A stretch of 64,000 nucleotides of DNA from Pseudomonas wadenswilerensis (GTDB lineage Bacteria > Pseudomonadota > Gammaproteobacteria > Pseudomonadales > Pseudomonadaceae): positions 1-64,000 of the forward strand of contig NZ_UIDD01000005.1 of NCBI RefSeq assembly GCF_900497695.1, given 5' to 3'. This document shows, piece by piece, positions 1 through 10,979 of this stretch. The notes beneath the pieces are model-generated. The model was not told the origin of the DNA, did no database searches, and was given only the letters and a program-made list of their open reading frames with translations. The translations under genes were made by a program, and so were the position numbers. Position 1 is the stretch's first letter; each line of letters begins with the position of its first letter.

Positions 1-393
<393 letters not shown>

Positions 394-540
394 ATAACAC
401 CCAAGCAATTTGCTGCTCCTAAATAAAGAGCAGGCCAAATTGCGGTAGTGAAGACTGCAAAGCCGAGAATTTGTAACTCACAAACATCACATACCCGATT
501 CGCTGGAGTGTCTAACAAGACCTTCTGGCAACAGAATTTC
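394..540 (+). other. 23S-5S internal transcribed spacer
   Basis: This spacer of about 147 nt carries no tRNA. It contains the complementary stretches GCAATTTG (about 405-412) and CAAATTGC (about 436-443), which can form a hairpin around an A/T-rich loop. Such hairpins commonly serve in rRNA precursor processing, so that role is inferred here. Confidence 0.6.
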
Positions 541-656
541 TTGACGACCATAGAGCATTGGAACCACCTGATCCCATCCCGAACTCAGCAGTGAAACGAT
601 GCATCGCCGATGGTAGTGTGGGGTTTCCCCATGTGAGAGTAGGTCATCGTCAAGAT
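541..656 (+). rRNA. rrf: 5S ribosomal RNA
   Basis: This complete 5S gene starts at TTGACGACCATAGAGC and ends at GTAGGTCATCGTCAAG. The two ends (TTGACGA and TCGTCAAG) pair as helix I, and the conserved internal GAACTCAGCAGTGAAACG is present. The length of about 116 nt fits the family. Exact ends were set by the helix I pairing. It lies directly downstream of the 23S gene, as in a standard rrn operon. Confidence 0.96.
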
Positions 657-666
657 TAAATTCCGA

Positions 667-698
667 AACCCCTATCTGCGTACGCAGGTAGGGGTTTT
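667..698 (+). terminator. rrn operon terminator
   Basis: The inverted repeat AACCCCTATCTGCG / CGCAGGTAGGGGTT is followed by TTGT and begins about 10 nt after the 5S 3' end. It is a strong GC-rich hairpin with a short T tract and fits a Rho-independent terminator for the rRNA operon. Confidence 0.9.
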
Positions 699-717
699 GT
701 CTTTCTGGCATTTGCCA

Positions 718-806
718 CTGTGGGAGCGGCGGTGCGATGCCTCGACTTGTCCCGCGATCCCCTTCTGTCAGCCACATCGCATCGCGGGGCAAGCCCGCTC
801 CCACAG
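718..806. repeat. REP palindrome pair
   Basis: Two inverted copies of the pseudomonad REP motif lie here. The left arm is TGTGGGAGCGG..GTCCCGCGAT and the right arm is ATCGCGGGGCAAGCCCGCTC. The left copy is degenerate. The pair sits between the rrn terminator and the first protein gene. Confidence 0.85.
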
Positions 807-892
807 TAGCTTCAGACCCGCCTGACTGTCTTATCTAGCCGAGTGTCCGCTTAACTGGCGTCCCTCCCATAACGATAAGAAGGCCAACGCCC

Positions 893-1204
893 ATGTCTGC
901 AAATGCCGCCCCGATCAGTCCCGCCCGCGTCGCAGTCATCCAGTTCGACCCGCAGGTGGGTCTTGAACACTGCGACAACAACCTCTGCCATGGCCTGCAG
1001 CTCGCCGAACAAGCGGTTCGTGAGGGCGCCAATCTGATAGTCCTGCCTGAACTGACCAACACCGGCTACAGCTTCAATACCCGCGCCGAAGCCTGGGCTC
1101 ACGCCGAAGCTCTGGCGGACGGCCCTAGCCTGAACAACTGGGGACGGACCGACCTCTACGGCTCGATGCTCGGTTATGACCTGCACCCAGCCTTGCCGCG
1201 CTAA
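893..1204 (+). pseudogene. Carbon-nitrogen hydrolase (nitrilase family) remnant with internal deletion
   Basis: The 103 codons start with a good nitrilase-superfamily N-terminus (beta strand VAVIQFDPQVG, then LIVLPELTNTGY, whose Glu is the first residue of the Glu-Lys-Cys triad). After about residue 80 the sequence jumps to RTDLYGSMLGYDLHPALPR, which resembles the extreme C-terminus of the family. Full members have about 270-300 residues, so roughly 180 central codons appear deleted in frame, removing the catalytic Lys and Cys. Enzymatic activity is therefore not expected. It lies 9 nt before the start of the membrane protein at 1214 and could still couple translation to it. The family assignment rests on the first 80 residues; the deletion is inferred from remembered homologues. 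Confidence 0.7.
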
Positions 1205-1213
1205 GGAGGGGGG

Positions 1214-2404
1214 ATGGACAACTCAATCAAAACCTCCCGTTCCACCTTCTGGCCTTTGCTGTTGTTGTGCCTGACGGTGTCGTTGGTCACCACGGTGCTG
1301 CTTGAAGTTATCAGCGGCCGCGCCGACGCCTGGATTGGCCAGTGGCCAGACTATGCGCACATGATGGCCAATCTTGGCGAGCCCTTGGCGCGTTTGCGCT
1401 GGGTCATCGGTGATATCAGTGAAGCGGCCTTCTACAAGCATGAGTTGCCGGCACTGGGCTTGCTGGCGGGCGCGGCCCTGGCTCATTGGGCCAACCGCAA
1501 CGGCAAGCGTTGGCAAGGCTTCGCCATCTGTTACGGCACGGGCTTGTGGCCGTGGCTGGTGACCAGTTCGCTGCTGGGGTTGTGGTTCAGCCATGCGCTA
1601 TGGGGCTGGACCTTGAACAGTGGCATCTGGCAACCAACCTTCGTGGCTTTCGTTTCGCTGCCGGCGGCCATGGTGCTGGTGTTCGGTGCGGGCTGGAAGG
1701 TGGCTTTCAATGGCGCGCTGATGGGCGCTTTGCTGGTCACGCCAGCCAGCCTGCTGTTGGTCAACTACCTGTGCTATCCCTTGAAGCTGCCAGTGGTAGT
1801 CGGCAATGTCGGCGGCATGGCGGTTGCCAGTGTCCTGGCGTTCATCTTGATCCGCCGATTTCCGCTGCTGGTGAGGTCAACCGCGTCGGGCTACACCCCA
1901 CAAGCGCTCGGCCAGATCCAAACCGATTACGGCATCACCTGGACGTTGCGCCGGGTGCTGGCCGACTTCAGTGAAGCACCGTTCTTCGGCAATGAACTGG
2001 CGAGCCTCGGCTTGTTGCTGGGCGTATTGCTGGCCTACATCCTGTCACCCACTGGCCCTGCGTACGGCTCACAGCTGGTAGTGGAAATAGTGACAGGGCA
2101 AGCACTGGCATCCTTTGTCGGCGTGTTGATCTGGCGTAGGCAATGGATGCGCCAGGGCTGGTATCCAACCTATATCCCGATCGTCTCAGTTGTCCCGGCC
2201 GCCGTGCTGACCTTCGGCGGCAACTGGCAGGTGGTCGGGCTCAGTGCGGTCTTGGGAGCCCTTGTGGCTCCACCGTTGGCGGCCTCTATCAGCCAGCGCC
2301 TGCCAAGTCATATGCATGGCTTCATCGGTAATGTGCTGTCTATGGCTATTTCCACTTTGCTAGTTCTCCCCTTCATCAGCCTGGTTGCAGGAGGTGACGC
2401 ATGA
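1214..2404 (+). CDS. Internally duplicated polytopic membrane protein, function unknown
   Basis: The 396-residue protein is hydrophobic, with about 10-12 predicted membrane segments. I do not recognise the family. It is built from two related halves: GDISEAAFY..HELPALGLLAG (66-86) matches ADFSEAPFF..NELASLGLLLG (250-270). Likewise WQPTFVAFVSLPAAMVLVFG (139-158) matches WYPTYIPIVSVVPAAVLTFG (316-335), and VVVGNVGGMAVAS (194-206) matches GFIGNVLSMAIST (369-381). Such two-repeat architecture is typical of secondary transporters and channels. A strong ribosome-binding site (AGGAGGGGGG) precedes the ATG. The stop overlaps the asparaginase start by 4 nt, so the two are translationally coupled. A role in uptake of an amide or amino-acid substrate for the asparaginase is only inferred from position. 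Confidence 0.75.
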   Translation: MDNSIKTSRSTFWPLLLLCLTVSLVTTVLLEVISGRADAWIGQWPDYAHMMANLGEPLARLRWVIGDISEAAFYKHELPALGLLAGAALAHWANRNGKRWQGFAICYGTGLWPWLVTSSLLGLWFSHALWGWTLNSGIWQPTFVAFVSLPAAMVLVFGAGWKVAFNGALMGALLVTPASLLLVNYLCYPLKLPVVVGNVGGMAVASVLAFILIRRFPLLVRSTASGYTPQALGQIQTDYGITWTLRRVLADFSEAPFFGNELASLGLLLGVLLAYILSPTGPAYGSQLVVEIVTGQALASFVGVLIWRRQWMRQGWYPTYIPIVSVVPAAVLTFGGNWQVVGLSAVLGALVAPPLAASISQRLPSHMHGFIGNVLSMAISTLLVLPFISLVAGGDA

Positions 2405-3393
2405 CCCTGCCCACACTAGCCATAGGAACCCTCGGCGGTACCCTAAGCATGCTCCAGGCAGCAGCTGGCGAAGGTGTCACTCCGGGCCTGGACAGCACGC
2501 AGATGCTGGCCGACGCGCCGCAGCTTGCAAGCCTTGCGCGCATCTCGGCGAAAACCCTGCAGATGCTGCCCAGTGCATCGTTGTCGTTCATTCAACTGAT
2601 CGATGTCTTGTACTGGGCCAAAGCCCAGGTGGAAGAGGGCGCACACGCTGTGGTGCTGACCCAGGGCACAGATACCCTGGAGGAAGTGGCGTACTTTCTC
2701 GAACTGCTCTGGCCCTTTGACGCGCCATTGATCCTGACCGGCGCCATGCGTGCGGCCAGCGAGCCCGGCGCCGATGGCCCGGCCAATCTGCTGGCGGCGG
2801 TGCAGGTGGCGCTGGATTCGCAGAGTCGTGGACGAGGCGTGCTGGTGGTGATCAATGATCAGATCCACGCCGCTGAACATGTGCGCAAAACCGAGAGCCT
2901 GGCTATGGCAGCATTCAGCTCACCGCACTTCGGCTGCGAAGGGTTGCTGATCGAGGGGCGCGCCTGCTATCTGAAGCCCGCCAGGCCTCGCCATCCCTTG
3001 CCCGAACCCTGGCGCCTGGATCAGCGTGTGGCGTTGCTGGAGGCTGATTTCGCCGCAGATACCCTGCTGCTCGAGCAAGTCGCCGGCCTGGGTTACGAAG
3101 GCCTGGTGATCGCCGGCTTTGGCGCCGGGCACGTGCCGGCAGCATGGGCCAAATGCGTGGGATACATCGTCACGAGAATGCCGGTCATTGTCGCCTCGCG
3201 AACCGGCTCCGGTCCTACGGCGCGCCACACCTATGGCTTCGAGGGTGGGGAAATGGACCTGCAACGCAAGGGCGCGCTGATGGCGGGGTTCTTGTGCCCG
3301 CGCAAATGCCGGGTGTTGCTGTGGGTGCTGATCGGCTGCGGGATGGATGACGAACTGGAGCACTGGCTGGAGGAGTATCGTCAGCCGCGGTGA
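2401..3393 (+). CDS. L-asparaginase family amidohydrolase
   Basis: The 330-residue protein belongs to the bacterial asparaginase/glutaminase family, which hydrolyses L-asparagine (or glutamine) to the acid and ammonia. All expected catalytic residues are visible. TLGGT at 10-14 supplies the first nucleophile (T14), QGTDTLEE at 88-95 supplies T90 and D91, and VRKT at 161-164 supplies K163. There is no signal peptide, so a cytoplasmic enzyme is likely. It is coupled to the upstream membrane protein by an ATGA overlap. The normal family length is about 325-350 residues. Substrate preference (Asn, Gln or another amide) cannot be read from the sequence. Confidence 0.88.
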   Translation: MTLPTLAIGTLGGTLSMLQAAAGEGVTPGLDSTQMLADAPQLASLARISAKTLQMLPSASLSFIQLIDVLYWAKAQVEEGAHAVVLTQGTDTLEEVAYFLELLWPFDAPLILTGAMRAASEPGADGPANLLAAVQVALDSQSRGRGVLVVINDQIHAAEHVRKTESLAMAAFSSPHFGCEGLLIEGRACYLKPARPRHPLPEPWRLDQRVALLEADFAADTLLLEQVAGLGYEGLVIAGFGAGHVPAAWAKCVGYIVTRMPVIVASRTGSGPTARHTYGFEGGEMDLQRKGALMAGFLCPRKCRVLLWVLIGCGMDDELEHWLEEYRQPR

Positions 3394-3402
3394 AGGCAAG
3401 AT

Positions 3403-3431
3403 CACGTGGGGCCGGGTGTCGGCCCCACGTG
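3403..3431. terminator. Bidirectional stem-loop between asparaginase gene and convergent small gene
   Basis: A perfect 12-bp inverted repeat (CACGTGGGGCCG / CGGCCCCACGTG) with a 5-nt loop lies between two convergent genes. There is no clear T run on either side, so terminator function is probable but not proven. Confidence 0.6.
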
Positions 3432-3446
3432 TCCTCGCAAGGGCGC

Positions 3447-3749
3447 TTAGACGAAGCGCTGAGGCACTACGCCGCGGGGCAGGCGGTTGCTGCCGGGCAG
3501 GGCGCTCAGGCGTGCACGCCAGCTGGCCTTGAAGCAGAACGTGCTGGGGCTGGGGCTGGCCTTGGCCATGCGTTGTTTACGCAGCTCTGCCAGGGACGGG
3601 GTGGATTTCTTGGCCGACGCAGGCGATTCCGTCTTGACCAGGGACCGCTGACACGACTTGCAGGAAACCTGGTCAGGGGTGGAGGTGCTGGTGAGGTTGT
3701 TACCGGCGCGACCGCAAGCGACTGCGTCGCCGCTGGTTGAGTAGTGCAT
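3447..3749 (-). CDS. Small basic cysteine-containing protein, function unknown
   Basis: This is about 100 residues when started at MHYSTSGDAVACG; a start 33 nt further upstream is possible, but the conserved-looking part begins here. The N-terminal 35 residues contain C-G-R-A-G followed 16 residues later by CKSC, a spacing compatible with a small zinc-binding knuckle. The remainder is rich in Ser, Lys and Arg (SPASAKKSTPSLAELRKQR) and looks unstructured, so nucleic-acid binding is possible. It is a single gene, convergent with the asparaginase operon. I recall similar small proteins in pseudomonads but know no function. Confidence 0.6.
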   Translation of the reverse strand: MHYSTSGDAVACGRAGNNLTSTSTPDQVSCKSCQRSLVKTESPASAKKSTPSLAELRKQRMAKASPSPSTFCFKASWRARLSALPGSNRLPRGVVPQRFV

Positions 3750-3877
3750 TACCAAGCTGTACATCTCCAAACATATGAACAAAAGCCCCCTATTTTCGCA
3801 CAGGTTGGCGGCGGATGCGGCGCCATCGTCAACGTCATGCTGGAGGCTTGAGTCAGAAGGTTGGAGAACAGCGTTGT

Positions 3878-3961
3878 TTACAGGGGAGAAATGGTACCGA
3901 GTGCGCCAATCGCAATGGCCAGCACCAGAAACCCTACGACGAAGAATGCAAGCTTACCCAT
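3878..3961 (-). CDS. 27-residue single-span membrane microprotein (candidate)
   Basis: The minus strand encodes a 27-residue peptide beginning MGKLAFFVVGFLVLAIAIG and ending GTISPL, essentially one hydrophobic helix with a short charged N-terminus. A GGAG ribosome-binding site lies 6 nt before the ATG (GGAGCGCTCAATG). The combination of a good Shine-Dalgarno, a clean hydrophobic segment and a lone position in a 370-nt gap supports a real small membrane protein. No neighbour suggests a role. An alternative is chance coding in intergenic DNA. Confidence 0.5.
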   Translation of the reverse strand: MGKLAFFVVGFLVLAIAIGALGTISPL

Positions 3962-4123
3962 TGAGCGCTCCAGATAGAGGTTTTGCGGTGCAGCGCCAGG
4001 CCGCACCCGCGAAATGCGCCCGGTAGAGCGGGGCGCAGGCGTATTTTCGCTCTGGCGCTGTTACCGAAACAGATGCAGATGGTGCTGCAAAATACGGATC
4101 AGATTTAACTGGAGCGCTGCAAT

Positions 4124-4786
4124 TCAACGCCGCCAGGCACCTTCGGGCTTTTCAACCTCACGCTCGGCTTGCGCCAGGGCCAGCTTCAAGCCCTCTACAT
4201 CAAAGGGGATGCAGTAAGCCGGCTTGGCCCGTTCGAACCGCCAGCTTTCATCCAGGCCTCCGGCATCGACGGCGTCGTAGCCCAGATCGTCGAGCAACTT
4301 GCTCACCGCTGACTTCGCTTCATCATCATCGCCGGCAATAGGCAGGGCACGCCGATCTGCCGCACCCCTGACACGTGCGTCTTTCTCCAGGTCCTGGGCA
4401 AGGATTGCATTGAACACCTTCACCACCCGCGAACCCGGCAGGTGCTCGGCAAGCAGGCGACTGGTCGTAGTCTCGAAGCGCTCCAGCGGGGGAAACTGAC
4501 CGTCGCGGTCCGGGTAGTAGTTGTTGGCGTCCATGACGATCTTGCCCTCCAGCCACTGCGCGGGCACGCTGCGGTAGTGCGCGAAGGGAATCGCCACCAG
4601 TACCAGCTCAGCAAACCGTGCCGCATCTTCTGCACTGCCCACCTCGCAGCCCAGAATGCCGCTGCGCACGCTGCTCATGGTCTGCGGCCCACGTGAGTTA
4701 CTGAGCATCACCTCATGCCCGGCTGCCAGCGCCAGCTGCGCTACTGCCCGACCGATAAAACCTGCCCCGATAATGCCGATACGCAT
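4124..4786 (-). CDS. NAD(P)-binding oxidoreductase, F420-dependent NADP reductase-like
   Basis: The 220-residue protein (started at MRIGIIGAG, behind GGAGCAAGGAC) has an N-terminal Rossmann motif GIIGAGFIGRAVA (residues 4-16). SNSRGP follows the second strand, where the phosphate of NADP binds in the F420:NADP oxidoreductase/prephenate dehydrogenase-like family. MDANNYYPDRDG and VVKVFNAI are further family hallmarks. Pseudomonads generally lack F420, so the physiological acceptor is unknown. It is transcribed divergently from a LysR regulator with about 100 bp between them, and local control by that regulator is inferred. Confidence 0.8.
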   Translation of the reverse strand: MRIGIIGAGFIGRAVAQLALAAGHEVMLSNSRGPQTMSSVRSGILGCEVGSAEDAARFAELVLVAIPFAHYRSVPAQWLEGKIVMDANNYYPDRDGQFPPLERFETTTSRLLAEHLPGSRVVKVFNAILAQDLEKDARVRGAADRRALPIAGDDDEAKSAVSKLLDDLGYDAVDAGGLDESWRFERAKPAYCIPFDVEGLKLALAQAEREVEKPEGAWRR

Positions 4787-4885
4787 GTCCTTGCTCCGTT
4801 GCGTGATAGGAGCGTTTATGATGATTGGCAACCAGATGGAGATAAATTAGCGGTCTGGATCAAGTGTCGTTACCAGGAGTGTTGA

Positions 4886-5782
4886 ATGATGGATCGCCTG
4901 ACCAGCATGGGCGCCTTTGTGATGGCGGCCGAAGCGGGCTCCTACGCCAGTGCAGCGCTGCGTCTGGGCATGTCGCCACAGATGGTCGCCAAGCATGTAG
5001 CTGCCCTGGAGCAACGCCTGGGCGCGCGCCTGCTCAACCGCACAACCCGCCGCCAGAGCCTGACCGAGCTTGGCAGCGCCTACTACGAGCGTTGCAAACA
5101 CATCCTCAGCGAGGCGCAGGCGGCCGACTCCCTGGCGCAGATCATGAACGAAACGCCCCGTGGCAAGCTGAAGGTCAGTGCGCCGGTCACCTTCGGCTCC
5201 TACAGCCTGATGCCGCTGGTGACCGACTTTCTGCGCCTGTACCCCGAGGTCGAGATCGACCTGCACCTGACCGACCGCTTCGTCGACCTGGTAGAGGAGG
5301 GCTTCGAAGTGGCATTTCGCATCGGCCCACTGGGCACCTCCAGCTTGACCGCCAGGCCGCTTGCGCCCTACCGGCTGGTGACCTGCGCATCGCCGCGCTA
5401 CCTGACCGCCCACGGCACCCCACGAACGCCAGCCGACCTCGAACAGCACGAATGCCTGGGCTACGCCTACTGGTCGCGCCCAGCCGACCGTGAATGGCAA
5501 TTCGTCCAGGGCGATACGCTGCACAAGGTGCAGGTCGCCAGCCGTTTGCAGGTCAACGAGAGCAGGGCGCTGATGTCAGCGGCGCTGGATGGCTTCGGGA
5601 TTGTGCTGGGGCCGGAAGACTTTCTGCGCCCGGCGCTGCAAAGTGGCGAGCTGGTGCGGGTGCTGGCTGACTACCAGCCGCCGAGCCGGCAGATGCATTT
5701 GCTCTATACGGCAAGCCGTCAGCGCACGGCCAAGCTTCGGTGCTTTGTCGAGACTGTACTTGGGCGTTTCGCTGAGGCTTGA
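4886..5782 (+). CDS. LysR-family transcriptional regulator
   Basis: The 298-residue protein has an N-terminal winged helix-turn-helix (residues 1-60: ASAALRLGMSPQMVAKHVAALEQRLGARLLNRTTRR) and a LysR substrate-binding domain from about 90 (GKLKVSAPVTFGSYSLMPLVTDFLRLYPEVEIDLHL). It belongs to the CrgA-like branch whose members usually regulate an adjacent divergent oxidoreductase. The ribosome-binding site CAGGAG precedes the ATG; an in-frame ATG follows immediately and could also be used. Its divergent position relative to the oxidoreductase at 4124-4786 suggests it controls that gene. The effector is unknown. Confidence 0.9.
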   Translation: MMDRLTSMGAFVMAAEAGSYASAALRLGMSPQMVAKHVAALEQRLGARLLNRTTRRQSLTELGSAYYERCKHILSEAQAADSLAQIMNETPRGKLKVSAPVTFGSYSLMPLVTDFLRLYPEVEIDLHLTDRFVDLVEEGFEVAFRIGPLGTSSLTARPLAPYRLVTCASPRYLTAHGTPRTPADLEQHECLGYAYWSRPADREWQFVQGDTLHKVQVASRLQVNESRALMSAALDGFGIVLGPEDFLRPALQSGELVRVLADYQPPSRQMHLLYTASRQRTAKLRCFVETVLGRFAEA

Positions 5783-5795
5783 GCAGGACAAATAA

Positions 5796-5821
5796 AAAAG
5801 GCTGCCTAGCGGCAGCCTTTT
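5796..5821. terminator. Bidirectional terminator between LysR gene and nrdB
   Basis: AAAAGGCTGCC / GGCAGCCTTTT hairpin with A and T tracts on both sides. It lies between two convergent genes and can serve both. Confidence 0.9.
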
Positions 5822-5844
5822 CTTGTAGAACATGAACAGGGAAA

Positions 5845-7092
5845 TCAATCCCAGCTCAACGCCCCACCGGTCTGATACTCAATCACCCGAGTCTCGAAGA
5901 AGTTCTTCTCTTTCTTCAAGTCCATGATCTCGCTCATCCATGGGAACGGGTTGGTGGTACCTGGGTACTCTTCCTTCAGGCCGATCTGCGACAGGCGACG
6001 GTTGGCGATGAACTTGAGGTAGTCCTCCATCATCGCTGCGTTCATGCCCAGCACGCCGCGAGGCATGGTGTCGCGGGCATATTCGATTTCCAGCTGGGTG
6101 CCCTGCAGGATCATCTGCGAGGCTTCTTCCTTCATTTCGGCATCCCACAGGTGCGGGTTTTCGATCTTGATCTGGTTGATCACGTCGATACCGAAGTTCA
6201 GGTGCATGGATTCGTCACGCAGGATGTACTGGAACTGCTCGGCAACGCCGGTCATCTTGTTGCGACGACCCATGGACAGGATCTGGGTGAAGCCGCAGTA
6301 GAAGAAGATGCCTTCCAGGACGCAGTAGTAGGCGATCAGGTTGCGCAGCAGCTCTTTGTCGGTCTCGACGGTACCGGTGTTGAATTCCGGGTCGGAGATC
6401 GCGCGGGTGTAGCTCAGGCCCCAGGCGGCTTTTTTAGCGACCGACGGGATCTCGTGGTACATGTTGAAGATTTCGCCTTCATCCATGCCCAGCGATTCGA
6501 TGCAGTACTGGTAGGCGTGGGTGTGGATCGCCTCTTCGAACGCCTGGCGCAGGATGTACTGGCGGCACTCGGGGTTGGTGATCAGGCGGTACACAGCCAG
6601 GGCCAGGTTGTTGGCAACCAGGGAGTCGGCGGTGGAGAAGAAGCCCAGGTTGCGCATGACGATACGACGCTCGTCGTCGGTCAGGCCTTCCGGGTTTTTC
6701 CACAGGGCGATGTCCGCGGTCATGTTGACCTCTTGCGGCATCCAGTGGTTGGCGCAACCGTCCAGGTACTTCTGCCAGGCCCAGTCGTACTTGAAAGGCA
6801 CCAGCTGGTTGAGGTCGGCGCGGCAGTTGATCATGCGCTTTTCGTCAACCGCGACACGGGCAGCGGAACCTTCCAGCTCAGCCAGGCCTTCGGCGATGTC
6901 GAGTTGGTCCAGGGCAGCCTTGGCGCGTTTGACCGCTTCGGAGTCTTCGGCAGTTACGGCGCGAGCTTCCAGGGCAGCAACACCGCCGGCGTTGTCGAGC
7001 TTGTCGATGCCTGCGGCAGCAGCTTGAGTGGCGGTAGTGCCTTTGGCGGCTTCTTCGCCTTCGTCTTTATCGAATTCGTCCCAGCTCAGCAT
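5845..7092 (-). CDS. nrdB: Ribonucleoside-diphosphate reductase, beta subunit (class Ia)
   Basis: The 415-residue protein is the small subunit that generates the diiron-tyrosyl radical for deoxyribonucleotide synthesis. The start was set at [12 protein letters not shown] behind AGGAG; the open frame upstream is not coding. The ferritin-like core carries [12 protein letters not shown], matching ExxH...Y with E187, H190 and the likely radical Tyr194, and DESMHLNFG as a second metal-binding helix. An acidic, alanine-rich N-terminal extension of about 90 residues makes it longer than E. coli NrdB. It lies downstream of nrdA on the same strand with a 234-nt spacer holding a REP element. Confidence 0.97.
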   Translation of the reverse strand: MLSWDEFDKDEGEEAAKGTTATQAAAAGIDKLDNAGGVAALEARAVTAEDSEAVKRAKAALDQLDIAEGLAELEGSAARVAVDEKRMINCRADLNQLVPFKYDWAWQKYLDGCANHWMPQEVNMTADIALWKNPEGLTDDERRIVMRNLGFFSTADSLVANNLALAVYRLITNPECRQYILRQAFEEAIHTHAYQYCIESLGMDEGEIFNMYHEIPSVAKKAAWGLSYTRAISDPEFNTGTVETDKELLRNLIAYYCVLEGIFFYCGFTQILSMGRRNKMTGVAEQFQYILRDESMHLNFGIDVINQIKIENPHLWDAEMKEEASQMILQGTQLEIEYARDTMPRGVLGMNAAMMEDYLKFIANRRLSQIGLKEEYPGTTNPFPWMSEIMDLKKEKNFFETRVIEYQTGGALSWD

Positions 7093-7276
7093 GGTGGGTC
7101 TCCTGCTTGAGGGCCATATCAGTATGGCCGGTGGATCTTGGTTGCGGTGCTTGCGGTTGGTACTGCGGTGCACGCAAAAACTTGGAATGCTTCCCGGGGC
7201 TGAGGCCCTCGGGGGAGGTCGGGGTGGCCCCGACCTTGTTGTTCGGCCTGGCGAAGAGGGCGGCAGGGCCGGCCCT

Positions 7277-7302
7277 ATCGCTGGCAAAGCCAGCTCCCAC
7301 AG
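7277..7302. repeat. Single REP element in nrdA-nrdB spacer
   Basis: ATCGCTGGCAAAGCCAGCTC followed by CCACAG is the standard REP arm of this genome. It lies 25 nt after the nrdA stop (7327, minus strand). It may adjust the nrdA:nrdB transcript ratio, which is inference. Confidence 0.8.
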
Positions 7303-7326
7303 GAGAGCTGGCCAGCTTTCAGGCGC

Positions 7327-10215
<2,889 letters not shown>

Positions 10216-10610
10216 GGGTGTCTCCACGTTCTCTAAGTATGTTTAGGCGCTTGGTGAGCGCCAACCGTTCCGTCCGAAAGCTCAACAACCGACCCCGAGG
10301 GCGCGCAGGAACGAGAGTTCCGGCATGCCGCACAGGTCGGGCATACTCACTTCGGGACAGTTCAGGAATTAGGGCAAATGCTTGCCGCTCCCTGGCCGAA
10401 GTCAAAGGTCTTGAATCTACGACTCAAAACTGTTGCTGTCGGGTGTGCCGTTGGCCTCACCCGTACCCGAAACAACACCCTCCAGGGGTTTGCACCGGTC
10501 GCCTCCGCAGGAGCGGTTTGGCTGCTGATCTCTTCTAAAATTCAAGCAAAAAATCTACCCGTTGAGGGCTTGAGTTCTCTGCTTGACTTGTGCTTGGGAT
10601 TTTCAGGAAA

Positions 10611-10656
10611 CCCCAAGATGTAGTGTTTTGTTTCGCTGGGGATACAAGATAATGCG
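10611..10656 (-). promoter_or_regulatory. Tandem candidate NrdR boxes, nrdA promoter
   Basis: Read on the minus strand, 10626-10611 is ACACTACATCTTGGGG and 10656-10641 is CGCATTATCTTGTATC. Both resemble the NrdR box consensus (acaCWAtATaTWGtgt). Their starts are 30 bp apart, close to three helical turns, as expected for paired NrdR boxes. NrdR is the ATP/dATP-sensing repressor of ribonucleotide reductase genes. The second box overlaps a possible -10 element. Confidence 0.65.
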
Positions 10657-10684
10657 GTCTTGGGGGTAATGCAAGGTCGGGGTC

Positions 10685-10693
10685 TGTGGATAA
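10685..10693. promoter_or_regulatory. DnaA box near nrdA promoter
   Basis: TGTGGATAA is the exact complement of the consensus DnaA box TTATCCACA. It lies about 30 bp upstream of the candidate NrdR boxes in the nrdA direction. DnaA is known to regulate nrdAB in E. coli, so the position is suggestive. One 9-mer can also occur by chance. Confidence 0.5.
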
Positions 10694-10979
10694 CTTGTGC
10701 GTATTTTGTGAGTGATTTCACTCAACCCCTTGTAGGCCGCGTCTTAGCGCGGCATGACCGGCTGTCACCGATTTTTTCGCAGGTCTTAAGGCCGCAGGCC
10801 GATTTTGCGGGCGCGAACCCTATCACAAAAAATCGGCTTGTCCGAGCGGCTTTCCCGCAGGTTTTTAACCGCTTGCAACGGCGGTTGGCAGGCGCGGGTG
10901 CCCGACGTAGTATCCGGGGCCAATGTTGCCTTTTGGTGAAGTGGGCACTCTTTATAACAACAAGCTGTTGAGGTGAGCC

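Larger units (their letters stand above)
10216..10979. other. Divergent intergenic region between nrdA and a response-regulator gene
   Basis: These 764 nt contain no convincing gene. The left two-thirds should be the nrdA leader and promoter with candidate NrdR and DnaA sites (listed separately). The right part has an imperfect inverted repeat, CGATTTTTTCGC (about 10769-10780) against CACAAAAAATCGG (about 10824-10836). It then runs into the promoter and ribosome-binding site (TTGAGGTGAGCC) of the gene at 10980. Open frames across it have no ribosome-binding sites or recognisable products. Confidence 0.7.

Noticed and set aside
3775..4217. Plus-strand frames (83 and 67 codons) in the gap before the oxidoreductase gene
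   Set aside because: No ribosome-binding site, atypical composition, and overlap with the better-supported minus-strand microprotein.
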